Notes: generated by a model not told the origin, from the letters alone. A stretch of DNA of 64,000 nucleotides from CAWBFD01 sp963788115 (GCA_963788115.1 CAWBFD010000003.1:62001-126000), one strand, 5' to 3'; positions 23,930 through 34,244 are shown, counted from the first letter of the stretch. Numbers and translations: made by a program.

Positions 23930-24718
23930 ATGCGGCGCACGGACAACGGGCTGGCCTACGAGGTCGCGGGCTCGGGCCCCGCCGTCCTCCTCCTGCACAC
24001 CGGATTGATGGATCGGCGCTCGTGGGATCCGCTGTGGGAGCAGCTCGCTCGCCGATTCACGACGATCCGCTACGACGCTCACGCCTTCGGCGACTCCGAG
24101 GACCCCGGCGAGACGCTGAGCGAGCACGGCGACGCTGTCACCGTGCTCGATGCCGCCGGGGTGGAGCGGGCCGCGCTCGTGGGCGTCTCCTACGGCGGCC
24201 GGATCGCGGTCGACGTCGCGCTCGCCGCCCCCGATCGCGTGTCGGCGCTGGTCGCGGTGAGCGCGCGGCCGTCGGGCTGGGAGGACGACGCCGACCTCAC
24301 CGTAAGGCTCGAGGAGGTCGAGCGGGCGTTCGAGTCGGGTGGGTTCGATGCGGCCAACGAGGTCGAGATGCGGATCTGGGTCGACGGCCCGCACCGCTCG
24401 CCGGATCAGGTCGACGCGGGGCTTCGCGCCCGGGTCGCGTCGGTGAACCGCCTGCTGCTCGAGCGCCAGGAGCCGCTGGAGCCTGATGAGGAGACGCTCG
24501 AGCCCCCCGCCTCGGAGCGGCTCGCCGAGATCGCCGCGCCGACCCTCGTGATCACCGGCGCGCTCGACCATGCCAGCGTGCTCGCCGGCTCCCGGGCGAT
24601 CGCCGAGGCGGTCGGCTCCGATCAGCTCCAGATCGAGGGCGCCGGCCATCTCCCGAACCTGGAGCGCCCCGACGAGTTCCTGGCGGCGATCGTGCCCTTC
24701 CTGGAGCGCCACGCCTGA
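23930..24718 (+). CDS. Alpha/beta hydrolase
   Basis: 262 residues from ATG 23930, nine bases after the TetR stop, so probably co-transcribed. Catalytic triad: nucleophile in GVSYGG, acid in ITGALDHAS, histidine in GAGHLPNLERP. The oxyanion segment is LLHTGLMDRRSW. The layout resembles esterases and 3-oxoadipate enol-lactonases; the substrate cannot be read from sequence. Confidence 0.88.
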   Translation: MRRTDNGLAYEVAGSGPAVLLLHTGLMDRRSWDPLWEQLARRFTTIRYDAHAFGDSEDPGETLSEHGDAVTVLDAAGVERAALVGVSYGGRIAVDVALAAPDRVSALVAVSARPSGWEDDADLTVRLEEVERAFESGGFDAANEVEMRIWVDGPHRSPDQVDAGLRARVASVNRLLLERQEPLEPDEETLEPPASERLAEIAAPTLVITGALDHASVLAGSRAIAEAVGSDQLQIEGAGHLPNLERPDEFLAAIVPFLERHA

Positions 24719-24753
24719 GCCCGACTTTTCCGGGCACTGGGATCATTGCTGAC

Positions 24754-25878
24754 GTGCTCACCGCGGTCATCTCCGATCTTCATCTCGGATCCGGCGCCGA
24801 CGATGACCTCCTTCGGCGCCCTCGCTTTCGCGAGCGCCTGTGGGAAGCGCTCGCCGGCGTCGATGCGCTGGTCCTGCTCGGGGACGTGGTCGAGCTTCGC
24901 GACCGCCCGCTGGTCGAGGCGATCGAGCTGGCGACGCCCTTCTTCGAGGAGCTCGGCGAGGCGCTCGACGGCGCCCCGGTCGTGCTCGTCCCGGGGAACC
25001 ATGATCATCATCTGGTGGAGGCATGGCTCGAGCGGCGCCGGCTCGACGGGGCGCCGTCGTTGGGGCTGGAGCAACGAGGGCTTCCCGAGGAAGGGCCGGT
25101 GAAGACGCTCGACGATCGCCTCGGCAGATCCGAGCTCGAGCTCGCCTACCCGGGAATCTGGATCCGTCCCGGGGTCTACGCGACCCACGGCCACTACCTC
25201 GACCGGCACCTGACGATCCCGACCTTCGAGCGGCTCGGCGTGGCCGCCGTCGAGCGCATCCTCGGGATGCAGCCGGTGGGCCCCGGGCCGGTCGAGCCCT
25301 TCGGCCCCCAGGACGAGGTGGCGCCGGAGCAGTACGAGCGAGCCCAGGCGCCCGTGTATGCGTTCCTGTTCGCACTGGCGCAGGCGGGCACGCGCACCGA
25401 AGCGGGCAGCAGCCCCTCGGCGCGGGTCTGGGCGGCGCTCAGCCCCGGCGACACCCCGGTCGCGCGAGTCCGCGGCTGGCTCCTCGGGGCGGTCGCATTG
25501 CCCGGGGCGGTCGGGGTGGCGAACCGGCTGGGGCTCGGGCCGGTGCGCCCCGACCTGTCAGCCGCAACCATCTCGCGCGCCGGCATCGCGGCCATGGGCG
25601 AGGTCGTCGAACGGCTCAGGATCGAGGCCGACCACCTGATCTTCGGCCATACCCACCGCCGGGGTCCGATGCCCGAGGAGGGCGAGTGGATCGCGGGTGC
25701 GGGGACCCGGTTGCTCAACGCCGGAAGCTGGGTTTACGCGCCGTCGCTGCTCCGCGAGACCGCGGCGGAAAGCCCCTACTGGCCCGGGACCGTGGCGCTG
25801 CTCGAGGACGGTCGCCCGCCCCGCCTGGTGCACGCGCTCGACTCGCTCTCACGGGAGGAGCTGGCGGCGCAGGAGTAG
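24754..25878 (+). CDS. Metallophosphoesterase
   Basis: 374 residues from GTG 24754. All calcineurin-like motifs are present in order: SDLHLG, LLGDVVELR, PGNHDHH, ATHGHYLD and FGHTHRRG, ligating two metal ions. The insertion between THGH and GHTH (about 130 residues, with AQAPVYAFLFALAQ) may be a substrate cap. It could act on phosphoesters or nucleotides. It follows the hydrolase by 35 bases on the same strand. Confidence 0.9.
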   Translation: MLTAVISDLHLGSGADDDLLRRPRFRERLWEALAGVDALVLLGDVVELRDRPLVEAIELATPFFEELGEALDGAPVVLVPGNHDHHLVEAWLERRRLDGAPSLGLEQRGLPEEGPVKTLDDRLGRSELELAYPGIWIRPGVYATHGHYLDRHLTIPTFERLGVAAVERILGMQPVGPGPVEPFGPQDEVAPEQYERAQAPVYAFLFALAQAGTRTEAGSSPSARVWAALSPGDTPVARVRGWLLGAVALPGAVGVANRLGLGPVRPDLSAATISRAGIAAMGEVVERLRIEADHLIFGHTHRRGPMPEEGEWIAGAGTRLLNAGSWVYAPSLLRETAAESPYWPGTVALLEDGRPPRLVHALDSLSREELAAQE

Positions 25879-25958
25879 CGCGGGCCCCAGCGTCTCCCTG
25901 GGTTCGGATCGGATCGGCTTTGGGGGAATCGCCTCCGCCGGATAAGATTGCTCACACA

Positions 25959-26432
25959 ATGATTGCACGAACAAAGGACCCCTCTGACGGGAGGCGCCTC
26001 GCCCCAGAGCAGGAGGCGGCTTGGCGCGGGTTCCTGCGCGTACACGCAGCCCTCATCCGCGAGCTCGACGCCGAGCTTGACGCCGCTCACGATCTCCCCC
26101 TCTCCTCCTACGACGTGCTCCTTCAGCTCGCCGAGGCCCCTGACCGCCGGCTGCGAATGTCCGACCTGGCCGGCTCCGTCCTGATCAGCCCGAGCGGGCT
26201 GACCCGGCTCGTGGATCGGCTCGAGCGCGAGGGCCTGGTCGAGCGCCACCGCTGCACGAGCGATCACCGCGGCACCTTTGCGGCGCTGACCGACCAGGGC
26301 CTGGCGCGGCTGCGGGAGGCGGCGGCGACCCACCTCGACGGCGTTCGCCGCATGTTCCTGGCGCACTTCTCCGAGGCCGAGCTCGAGCGCCTCGGCGGGT
26401 ACTGGGAGCGGGTGCTCGCGGCGACGCGTTAG
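25959..26432 (+). CDS. MarR-family regulator
   Basis: 157 residues from ATG 25959. Winged helix: LPLSSYDVLLQLAEAPDRRL, SDLAGSVLISPSGLTRLVDR, LEREGLVERHRCTSDHRGTF, ALTDQGLARL, then the dimer helices. The start is placed after an A/T-richer segment where GATTGCTCACACAATGATTGC could hold an operator. Regulated genes are unknown; the amidotransferase downstream is a candidate. Confidence 0.9.
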   Translation: MIARTKDPSDGRRLAPEQEAAWRGFLRVHAALIRELDAELDAAHDLPLSSYDVLLQLAEAPDRRLRMSDLAGSVLISPSGLTRLVDRLEREGLVERHRCTSDHRGTFAALTDQGLARLREAAATHLDGVRRMFLAHFSEAELERLGGYWERVLAATR

Positions 26433-26582
26433 CTCCTGCTCGAGAGCACGCGTGGAGCGTTGACCACCGTATAGGTGGCAAAGGCTCCATTCGCGCGATC
26501 GCGGGGTGGAGGTCCGGGTCGGCGGAGGGCGCGATGGCGAGCTGTGGGGCGCCCTCTCGGCCACGGCTGACAGACTCACCCC

Positions 26583-27284
26583 ATGCGTGCGCTGACCATC
26601 ACCTACGAGCGGGACGCCGGCCCCGGGGTATTCGCCGAGGCCCTGCGGGACCACGGGGTCGAGCGCGAGACGTGGCTCGCGAGCGACTCGTCGCCCCCAC
26701 CGGGGGACCCGTCCGGCTATGACGCGGTGCTCGTCTTCGGCGGCTCGATGCACGCCGACCAGGAGGAGCGACACCCCTGGCTGAGCGAGCAGAAGGCGTT
26801 GCTTCGCGAGCTGCTCGACCGGGACGTCCCGATCCTCGGCGTCTGCCTCGGGGCACAGCTCCTGTCCGAGGCGGCGGGTGTACCGCCGAGCCGGATGGCC
26901 CAGCCCGAGATCGGCTGGTATGAGGTCGAGGTCACGGCGGAGGGCGCCGCCGACCCGCTGACGGGTCCGCTAGCGCCGGCGTTCGAGGCGTTCCAGTGGC
27001 ACCGCTACGAATGCCCGGTGCCGCCACGCGGCGTCGCGCTCGCCCGCAGCCACCGCTCGCTCCAGGCCTTCCGGGCAGCCGAGCGCTCGTGGGGGATCCA
27101 GTTCCACGCGGAGGTGAGCGAGGGCGACGTCGAGGCGTGGATGGACGACTACCGCGCGGACGGTGACGACGCGCTGGCCAACCTCGACATCGACGAGCTG
27201 CGTCGCCAGACGAGGCAGCGGGTCGCCGCCTGGAACCAGCTCGGCCGCGAGCTGTGCGGACGGTTCCTCGACGCGGTGGGATAA
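26583..27284 (+). CDS. Class I glutamine amidotransferase-like protein
   Basis: 233 residues from ATG 26583. The nucleophilic elbow is GVCLGAQLLSEAAG; the rest of the triad is in WGIQFHAEV, where the usual HPE is HAE, so Cys-His-Glu are all present. It resembles stand-alone GuaA-like amidotransferases that hydrolyse gamma-glutamyl amides. No synthetase partner is encoded beside it. A C-terminal helical extension (about 50 residues) follows the core. Confidence 0.85.
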   Translation: MRALTITYERDAGPGVFAEALRDHGVERETWLASDSSPPPGDPSGYDAVLVFGGSMHADQEERHPWLSEQKALLRELLDRDVPILGVCLGAQLLSEAAGVPPSRMAQPEIGWYEVEVTAEGAADPLTGPLAPAFEAFQWHRYECPVPPRGVALARSHRSLQAFRAAERSWGIQFHAEVSEGDVEAWMDDYRADGDDALANLDIDELRRQTRQRVAAWNQLGRELCGRFLDAVG

Positions 27285-27288
27285 GGGC

Positions 27289-28152
27289 TCAAGACGAGCG
27301 CTTCTCGCCCTCGGCCACGGCGTCGGCCCGCGCCCGCACCGTCGCGGTCGCCTCCGAGGCGTCCGAGGCCTGGGCCAGCTGGGCCTCGTATTCGGGGCCG
27401 GTGATCCCGCCGATCCGGTCGCGAAACCACTCCTTGAATCGATCGGTTCGCCGCCCCGGCGCAAACCTCGCCTCAGCCCGCGCCTGCTTCTCGGGATTGC
27501 GCTCGCCGTATAAGCGTCTGGCCCAGGGGGAATCCGGCTTGGCCAGCCGGCAGGTCGCGTAGATCGCCAGCAGCTGGACGAAGAATCCGATGGTGCCGTG
27601 CAGCATCCGTCCCTTGGCGAACGCGGCGATCGTGAACCCCAGCCACAGGGCGACGGTGAGGATCAGGATGATGACGTCCGCGGCGTCCGCGGTCGAGACG
27701 TCCCCGATCGGGCGAACGCCGAGCAGGGCCAGGCCGATAAGGGCGGTGGCGATGACGACGGCGTCGATCGAGCTCCGGCCCTCCTTCGCCCAGTAGACGT
27801 CGTCCAGGTACACCCACAGGGCGAACTCGTCGATCGTCAACCCGGCGCCGACCCCGAACAGGAACGCGCAGATCTCGTACCAGGGGCTGGTGGTGAAGCC
27901 GGCGAAGCTGATCGTGCCCGCGGCCATCATCGTGACGATGCCGAAGACCAGGTGGTGGAGGTGGACGCCGCCGTCGCTGACGACGCTTCCCGGCCACCAC
28001 GGCACCCGCGGGCTGCGCATCAAGCGCGTCGAGAGCCGGATGAAGGCGAACGACCCGACGAACCCGAGCAGCACCAGGAACAGCCACTGGCGATCGTGCT
28101 CGACCAGCTGGTCGTTCCAGAAGTCGGAGAAGATCGAGGCCGACACGGTCAT
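27289..28152 (-). CDS. Multi-pass membrane protein, unknown function
   Basis: 287 residues from ATG 28152, with GGGAGG at good spacing; the GTG/TTG starts upstream are poorer. Five or six hydrophobic segments are visible. Conserved-looking polar motifs within them are GGVHLHHLVFG and TIDEFALWVYLDDVYW, whose histidine and acidic residues could bind a metal or carry protons. The C-terminal 70 residues are charged and cytoplasmic. Similar proteins are common in actinobacteria without a known role. Confidence 0.75.
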   Translation of the reverse strand: MTVSASIFSDFWNDQLVEHDRQWLFLVLLGFVGSFAFIRLSTRLMRSPRVPWWPGSVVSDGGVHLHHLVFGIVTMMAAGTISFAGFTTSPWYEICAFLFGVGAGLTIDEFALWVYLDDVYWAKEGRSSIDAVVIATALIGLALLGVRPIGDVSTADAADVIILILTVALWLGFTIAAFAKGRMLHGTIGFFVQLLAIYATCRLAKPDSPWARRLYGERNPEKQARAEARFAPGRRTDRFKEWFRDRIGGITGPEYEAQLAQASDASEATATVRARADAVAEGEKRSS

Positions 28153-28209
28153 CACTGCGCCTCCCAACGGTCGATGCTCGCGGCCTGACCAGTGGAGCTT
28201 AGGGGGGAT

Positions 28210-28953
28210 TCACTCAGGGGTGACGTAGGCGGCGGTGAGGCCCCCGTCGACGAGGAAGGTCGAGGCGGTGACGTAGGAGGAGTCGCTGCTCGCCAGAAAG
28301 AGCGCCCCGTGGGCGATCTCACGCGCCTTGGCGAAGCGGCCCATCGGCAGATGGATGAGCCGGCGCTTCGCCTTCTCCGGGTCGTCGGCGAACAGCTCGC
28401 GCAGGAGCGGGGTGTCGACGGGCCCGGGACAGAGCGCGTTGACGCGCACGCCGCGCCGCGCGAACTCGATCCCGAGCTCGCGCGAGAGCGACAGCACCGC
28501 TCCCTTCGACGCGGTGTAGGAGATCTGCGAGACCGCGGCCCCCATCAGGGCGACGAACGAGGCCACGTTGACCACCGAGCCCCCGCCCGCCTCGAGCAGG
28601 TGTGGGATCCCGTGCTTGCAGCACAGCATCACGCCGCGCACGTTCACGTCCTGTACCCGCTGCCAAGCCTCGAGCGGCTCCTCCAGCACCGAGGTGTCGT
28701 CGGTCGGGTTGATCCCCGCGTTGTTGACCAGCACGTCGACCCGCCCGAAGCGCTCGCTCGCCCTCGCGTACATGTCGCGGACCTGGTCGGAGTCCGTGAC
28801 GTCGGCCTCGATCGCGAGCTCGCCCGCCGAGCCAGGGTTGAGGTCGACCCCGACAACGCTCGCTCCCTCCTCGGCGAAGAGGCTCGCGATCTCCGCCCCG
28901 ATCCCGCTGGCGGCGCCGGTGATCACGCAGACCTTGCCGTCGAGTCGCCCCAT
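28210..28953 (-). CDS. Short-chain dehydrogenase/reductase
   Basis: 247 residues from ATG 28953. NAD-binding motif TGAASGIG, structural NNAG, catalytic serine in NVASF and SYTASKGAVLSLSRELG (YxxxK). The aspartate in VVGVDLNPGS suggests NAD rather than NADP. It is the last gene of the minus-strand run 28210-34100 and could oxidise a hydroxy intermediate. Its start abuts the aldehyde dehydrogenase stop. Confidence 0.92.
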   Translation of the reverse strand: MGRLDGKVCVITGAASGIGAEIASLFAEEGASVVGVDLNPGSAGELAIEADVTDSDQVRDMYARASERFGRVDVLVNNAGINPTDDTSVLEEPLEAWQRVQDVNVRGVMLCCKHGIPHLLEAGGGSVVNVASFVALMGAAVSQISYTASKGAVLSLSRELGIEFARRGVRVNALCPGPVDTPLLRELFADDPEKAKRRLIHLPMGRFAKAREIAHGALFLASSDSSYVTASTFLVDGGLTAAYVTPE

Positions 28954-30313
28954 CTAGTCCTCGGTGGCGTAGAAGACGTTCTTCAGCTCGGTGTAGTGCT
29001 CGAGCGCGTCCGGGCCGAGCTCACGCCCGACCCCCGACTGCTTGAACCCGCCGAACGGGGTTGCCACCCGCACCGAGGTGTTGGAGTTGATCGAGAGCAC
29101 CCCGGTGTCGATCGCCCGCGCGACCCGCAGCGCCCTGGCCCCGTCTCGGGTCCAGATCGAGCCGGAGAGGCCGTAGATGGTGTCGTTGGCGAGCTCGATC
29201 GCCTCGCGCTCGTCCGCGAACGGGACCACGCAGGCGACCGGGCCGAAGATCTCCTCCCGGGCGGCCCGATCGTCGTTGGAGACGGGCGCCAGGATCGTGG
29301 GCGGGAACCAGTACCCCGGTCCGTCCGGCACGGTGCCGCGAACCGCCACCGGGGCGTCCTCGGTCACGAACGAGGCGACCTTCTCGCGCTGATCCGCGGA
29401 GATCAGCGGGCCCATCTCGGTGGACGGATCCAGCGGATCGCCGACACGTAGCTCCGTGGTGGCGCGCTCCAGCTCCGCCATGAACCGGTCGAGCGCCGAG
29501 CGCTCAACCAGGATCCGCGAGCGCGCGCAGCAGTCCTGCCCGGCGTTGCCGAACACGGCGATCGGCGCCGCGGCGGCGGCGGCCTCGACGTCGGCGTCGG
29601 CGAAGACCACGTTCGCCGACTTGCCCCCGAGCTCGAGCGTCACCCGCTTGATCGTCCGGGCCGCGCCCTGCGCGATCCCCCGACCGACCTCGGTCGAGCC
29701 GGTGAACGCGATCTTGGCGACGTCGGGATGCTCGACCAGCCGCGCGCCGCAGACCGACCCGGGCCCGGCGACGACGTTCACCACTCCCTCCGGCAGGCCG
29801 GCCTCGAGCGCGAGGCGCTCCAGCTCGAGCGCGCGTCAGCGGAGTCAGCGCCGCCGGCTTCAGCACCACCGTATTCCCGGCCGCCAGCGCCGGGGCCACC
29901 TTCCAGGATGCGATCGCCAGCGGGAAGTTCCAGGGCACGATCAGGCCGACGACGCCGAGCGGCTCACGGAAGGTCATGTCGACGCCGCCTGCGACCGGGA
30001 TCGTCTCGCCGGTGAGGCGCTCGGGCGCGGCCGCGTAGTAGCGGAAGGTCTCGACCACCATCCCCATCTCCGCGCGCGCATCCGAGATCGGCTTGCCGAC
30101 GTTGCGCGCCTCGAGCGTGGCCAGCTCGTCGACCCGGTCCTCGAGCACGCCGGCGAGGCGGTGGAGCGCCCGCGTGCGGTCTGCGGGCTCGACCCGGCGC
30201 CAGTCGGCGAACGCGCGCTTGGCTCGCTCGACCGCGGCGTCGACCTCCTCGGCCCCCGCGCGGGGCACCTCGGCCAGTACCCGCTCGGTGGCGGGCTCGA
30301 TCACCTCGATCAT
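28954..30313 (-). CDS. Aldehyde dehydrogenase (PuuC-like), one frameshift
   Basis: From ATG 30313 the frame runs through GVVGLIVPWNFPLAIASWKV and KPAALTPLT. Near 29833 one base is out of register, after which LELERLALEAGLPEGVVNVV continues to TAG at 28954. Joined it is about 453 residues with all ALDH motifs: TGSTEVGRG, ELGGKSANVVFADAD, the catalytic cysteine in NAGQDCCARSR, EEIFGPVACV and PFGGFKQSG. In the local context it would oxidise a gamma-glutamyl- or amino-aldehyde to the acid. Its ATG overlaps the stop of the hydrolase at 30310 by four bases. Confidence 0.85.
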
Positions 30314-31032
30314 CGCGCCCCCACCTCCGCGGTCGCGGCCTCGGCCAGCGCGCCGATCACGCGACTTGACTCATCCTCCTCCGGATGCCAGAGGACGCCG
30401 AGCACGAAGTCGCCGCGATCGAGCTCGATCGCCTCGATCACCTCGTCCGGCACCGACCACCCGGTCGCGACCAGCCCGTCGCCCAGCATGTCGACGCCCT
30501 GATGGTGATGGGACTTCACCACGGTGCGCTCGGCGCCGACCGCCCGCGCCGCGAGCGATCCCGGCGCCAATCGAACCTCGTGATCGCCGAAGGTCCCGGG
30601 GGTGTGGACATGCCGATCCGAGCCGATCGCCTCCGGCAGGTGCTGAATCAGCGTGCCACCCAGGGCGACGTTGAGGAGCTCCATCCCGCGGCAGATCGCG
30701 AGAACTGGCAGGCGTCGGTCCACGGCGCGGCGGGCCAGCGCCAGCTCGAACCGGTCGCGCTCGGGCCAGACCTGGCGGATCGCCGGGTGTGACGGGGCCC
30801 CGTAGCTCGCGGGCTCCAGGTCGGCGCCGCCGGCAAGCAGCAGCGCGTCGATCCGGTCGAGGAAGGCGTCGGGGGCCTCGGCGGCAGCCGGATCGGGCGG
30901 CAGGATCACAGCGATCGCGCCCGCGGCCTGGACGGCCGCGGAATAGGTCCGCGGGACCATCGTCACCGGCTGGTCCCAGGGACCCCAACGCACCCGCTCG
31001 ACGGCGGCGCACACACCGATGACAGCGCTCAC
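30310..31032 (-). CDS. Gamma-glutamyl-gamma-aminobutyrate hydrolase-like (PuuD type, peptidase C26)
   Basis: 240 residues. Class I amidotransferase fold with the nucleophile in LAICRGMELLNVALGGTLIQ, VKSHHHQGVD and the His-Glu end in GVLWHPEED. These are the signatures of the C26 group that cleaves gamma-glutamyl bonds. It overlaps the aldehyde dehydrogenase start (ATGA) and follows the glutamine-synthetase-like gene by 16 bases, so one operon is likely. It would release GABA or a related amino acid. Confidence 0.9.
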   Translation of the reverse strand: MSAVIGVCAAVERVRWGPWDQPVTMVPRTYSAAVQAAGAIAVILPPDPAAAEAPDAFLDRIDALLLAGGADLEPASYGAPSHPAIRQVWPERDRFELALARRAVDRRLPVLAICRGMELLNVALGGTLIQHLPEAIGSDRHVHTPGTFGDHEVRLAPGSLAARAVGAERTVVKSHHHQGVDMLGDGLVATGWSVPDEVIEAIELDRGDFVLGVLWHPEEDESSRVIGALAEAATAEVGAR

Positions 31033-31048
31033 GGTGCCGAGTTTGGCA

Positions 31049-32398
31049 TCAGCCGCGCTCGAACATGCGGCGGCGCTCGTAGTCGGTCACGACCTCGTCG
31101 AACAACCGCTGCTCGGTACGACCGTAGTTGAGGTAGTGCTTCCAGACGCCCTCGCCAAACGCGCTGCGGGCGAAGTCGCTGCCCTCCCAGAGGTCCACCG
31201 CCTCGCGCAGAGACGAGGGGAATGGCTCTGCCTCCGCGGCCTCGTATGCGTTTCCCTTGAGCTCGGGCCCGGGGTCGGTCTGATTCTCGATCCCGTCGAG
31301 TCCCGCCGCGAGCATCGCGGCGCAGCCGAGGTAGGGGTTGACGTCCGCGCCGGGGATCCGGCACTCCACACGCGTGGACTGATCGTGGCCCACGATGCGA
31401 AAGCCGCAGGTGCGGTTGTCGCGGCCCCACGAGACCGAGGTGGGAGCCCAGCTCTCGGCCGCGTAGCGCTTGTAGGAGTTGATCGCCGGGGCGATGAACA
31501 GCGCCAGCTCCCTGATCCGCGCCCGCAGGCCGCCGAGGTAGTGGCGGAAGATGTCGGTCTCCTCGTGGCCGTCCACGAACGCGTTCTCCTCGCCATCGGC
31601 GCCGGTGAGGCTCGAGTGGATGTGGCACGAGCTGCCGATGTCCTTCTCCGAAGGCTTCGCCATGAACGTCGCCGAGATCCCGTTGAGGAAGGCGATCTCC
31701 TTGACCCCGTTCTTGTAGATCGTGTGGCGATCCGCGGCAGTGACCGCGTCGGCGTAGCGCAGGTTGATCTCGTGCTGGCCGTACCAGGCCTCGCCCTTGG
31801 AGAACTCGACCGGGATGCCGGCGCCCTGCATCCCCCGCCTCATCGGGGCGATGTACTGCTCGTCCATCGTGGTCGCGAGGATGTGGTAGTCGAGGATGTA
31901 GGGGATCGTCGGCGTGAGGTCGTTGAGGCCCTTCTCATGGGCCTCGGCGTAGCTCTCCTTGTAGAGATAGAACTCGAGCTCGGTCCCGAACATCGGCACG
32001 TACCCCAGCGCACGGGCTCGCTCGTACTGCGCGATCAGCACCTGCCGCGGCGAGGCGACCACGGGTGAGCCGTCGTGGTTGGCCACGTCGCAGAGGACCA
32101 TCGCGGTGCGGTCGAGCCACGGGATCCGGCGCAGGGTGGCGAGCTCGGGGACGATCGCGAAGTCGCCGTAGCCCTTCTCCCAGTTGGCCATCTCGTACCC
32201 GGGCACCGGATCCATCTCCATGTCGAGCGCCAGCAGGTAGTTGCAGCCCTCGATCCCGTGCTCGGTCACGTCCTCGAGGAAGTACTGGCCCTGGATCCGC
32301 TTGCCGAACAGCCGCCCCTGCATGTCGGTGAAGGCGGTGACGATCGTGTCGATCGTCCCCTCCTCGACCTCGCTGCGGAGCTCGTCGAGCGAGAGCAT
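31049..32398 (-). CDS. Glutamine synthetase-family ligase (gamma-glutamylpolyamine synthetase-like)
   Basis: 449 residues from ATG 32398, which has AGGAGGG upstream; the GTG at 32455 is less likely. GS motifs: FGTELEFYLYKESY, GQHEINLRYADAVTAADRH, SCHIHSSLTG, RIVGHDQSTRVECRIPGADV, NPYLGCAAMLAAG. There is no conserved adenylylation-site segment. With hydrolase, aldehyde dehydrogenase and permease in the same operon, ligation of glutamate to putrescine or another amine is more likely than ammonia assimilation. Confidence 0.88.
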   Translation of the reverse strand: MLSLDELRSEVEEGTIDTIVTAFTDMQGRLFGKRIQGQYFLEDVTEHGIEGCNYLLALDMEMDPVPGYEMANWEKGYGDFAIVPELATLRRIPWLDRTAMVLCDVANHDGSPVVASPRQVLIAQYERARALGYVPMFGTELEFYLYKESYAEAHEKGLNDLTPTIPYILDYHILATTMDEQYIAPMRRGMQGAGIPVEFSKGEAWYGQHEINLRYADAVTAADRHTIYKNGVKEIAFLNGISATFMAKPSEKDIGSSCHIHSSLTGADGEENAFVDGHEETDIFRHYLGGLRARIRELALFIAPAINSYKRYAAESWAPTSVSWGRDNRTCGFRIVGHDQSTRVECRIPGADVNPYLGCAAMLAAGLDGIENQTDPGPELKGNAYEAAEAEPFPSSLREAVDLWEGSDFARSAFGEGVWKHYLNYGRTEQRLFDEVVTDYERRRMFERG

Positions 32399-32460
32399 CC
32401 CGGCGCTCCCTCCTGGGCCGCCGGGGCGAGGCGCTCCTTGCTCCTTAGCGTTCACCTCGG

Positions 32461-34100
32461 TCAGTCGCGCGTGACGACGTCCTCTTCGAGCGTTCGCACC
32501 GGCCCCTTGTACCGCTTCTTGGCCGAGAGGTGCCACCAGACCGCGACCACCAGGAGCACGACGAGCACCAGCGGCGTGTAGTTGGCCGCCGGCAGGTCCC
32601 ACTCGTCGAACCACGGCACCCCCGCCGGGCCGAACGGAAGGAAGAAGATGACCACCGTGATCGCCACCCAGACGATCGCGATCGCGTTGATCCAGCGGTA
32701 GTGCCGCCCCAGGTTCCAGGGCCCGACCTCGAAGCGGTCGCCCTGTCGCAGTCGCAGGTACACGGGGATGGCGTACGCGAGGTAGAGGCCGACCGTGCAG
32801 ATTCCCACCACGGCGAAGAACGCCCAGGGGAAGAACGGGGCCGCGTCCGTGCTCCAGAACGCCGGGATCGTGATGATCGCTGCGAACACCGAGACCCCAA
32901 GAACCGCGTAGCCCGGCACCCTGTCGCTGTTCAGGCGCCGGAACAGCCACCAGCCCGGCATCCCGCGGTCGCGCGAGAACGCGTACCAGGTGCGCGAGGC
33001 GCTCGTGAGGCCGGCCGCGCCGCAGAACAGCTGGCCGACCGTGGCGATGATCAGGATCGCCTTCGCCGCCCAGAGATCATTGGCCAGCGCGCTGGTGAAG
33101 ATCGATGCCGAGAAGCCGCCGGCTTCGTCGATGGCCTCCGTGTCCGTCGCCGCGAACAGGAACGCGAGCAGCACGAACCAGCCGATCACGGCGGACCAGA
33201 ACACCGACCGCCAGACTCCCTGGGCGGCGCCGATCGCGGCGCCCCGCGTCTCCTCCGCAGTGTGCGCGGAGGCGTCGTAGCCGGTCTGCGTGTACATGGT
33301 CAGCAGGAAGCCGAGCGGCAGCACCAGGAACCAGAACACGGCGCCACCCGTGGCCCCGTCGCCGAAGCCGAAGAGGTTGATGCGCTCGCCGAAGACGAAG
33401 CTGAAAAGTCCTGGTGGTCGTCGGGGACGAAGACGAGCAGGCCGATAATGATCGCGACGCCGAGCACGTGCCAGCCGACTGAGATGTTGTTGAACAGTGC
33501 GAGGAGCCGGTCACCGAACACATTGACGGCCGTGTAGAGGACCAGGATCAGGAAGAACAGGAGCCACTGCTCCGCGAGCAGGCTCTCGGTGTCGGCGAAG
33601 TTGATCCCGAAGATGTCGACGCCGTAGGTGGCCAGCGTGACGTTGAGGAACGTGGCAGCGCCGTAGCCGACCGAGGCGACGATCCCGACCAGGCCGACGA
33701 TGTTGAGCCAGCCCGTGTACCAGCTCCACTGCGGCCCGCCGAGCTTCGCCGCCCACCAGTACGGCCCGCCGGCGGTAGGCATCGCCGAGGTCAGCTCGGA
33801 CATCGAGACCGCGACCGTCAGCACCAGCAGGCAGATCACCGGCCAGCCGATCGAGATCACCACCGGGCCGCCGTTGGCCCACGCGGTGCCGAAGGTGGTG
33901 AAGGTCCCCGCGAGGACCGAGATGATCGTGAACGAGATCGCGAAGTTGGTGAAGCCGGACCAGGCGCGGGAGAGCTCCTGCTTGTAGCCGAGCTCATGAA
34001 GTCGCTCGACGTCCCCCTTGATGTCCTCCTCGACCGGAACCTCCTCGGCAGCCTCCTCAGGGATCCGCTCGTCCGGGGCCCGTGGCGCTCCAGCTTCCAT
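32461..34100 (-). CDS. APC-superfamily amino acid/amine permease, one frameshift
   Basis: ATG 34100 opens an acidic cytoplasmic tail, then helices with LSRAWSGFTNFAISFTIISV and MSELTSAMPTAGGPYWWAAK, typical of the GABA/amino-acid permease branch. Near 33410 the frame slips by one base; FSFVFGERINLFGFGDG then continues through TMYTQTGYDASAHTAEET, a conserved APC motif, to TGA at 32461. Joined it is about 546 residues with twelve helices. As first gene of the minus-strand run it should import the amine or amino acid degraded by the genes behind it. Confidence 0.85.
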
Positions 34101-34244
34101 CGGCGTCCTCCTCCGCTGGTGACGAGAGAGATCGGGTGAGCAAGAATGGTCTGATCACCCGACCTATTGACATGACGACCATATGCGGCCCAGCGGATGG
34201 CTGTCAACGATTTTCTTCGCAGATTCCGCAAATCGGGGAGGCCC

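Noticed and set aside
34141..34200. Sigma-70 promoter with TTGACA at 34167 for the FAD oxidoreductase gene
   Set aside because: No acceptable -10 lies 16-18 bases downstream, so I do not call it.
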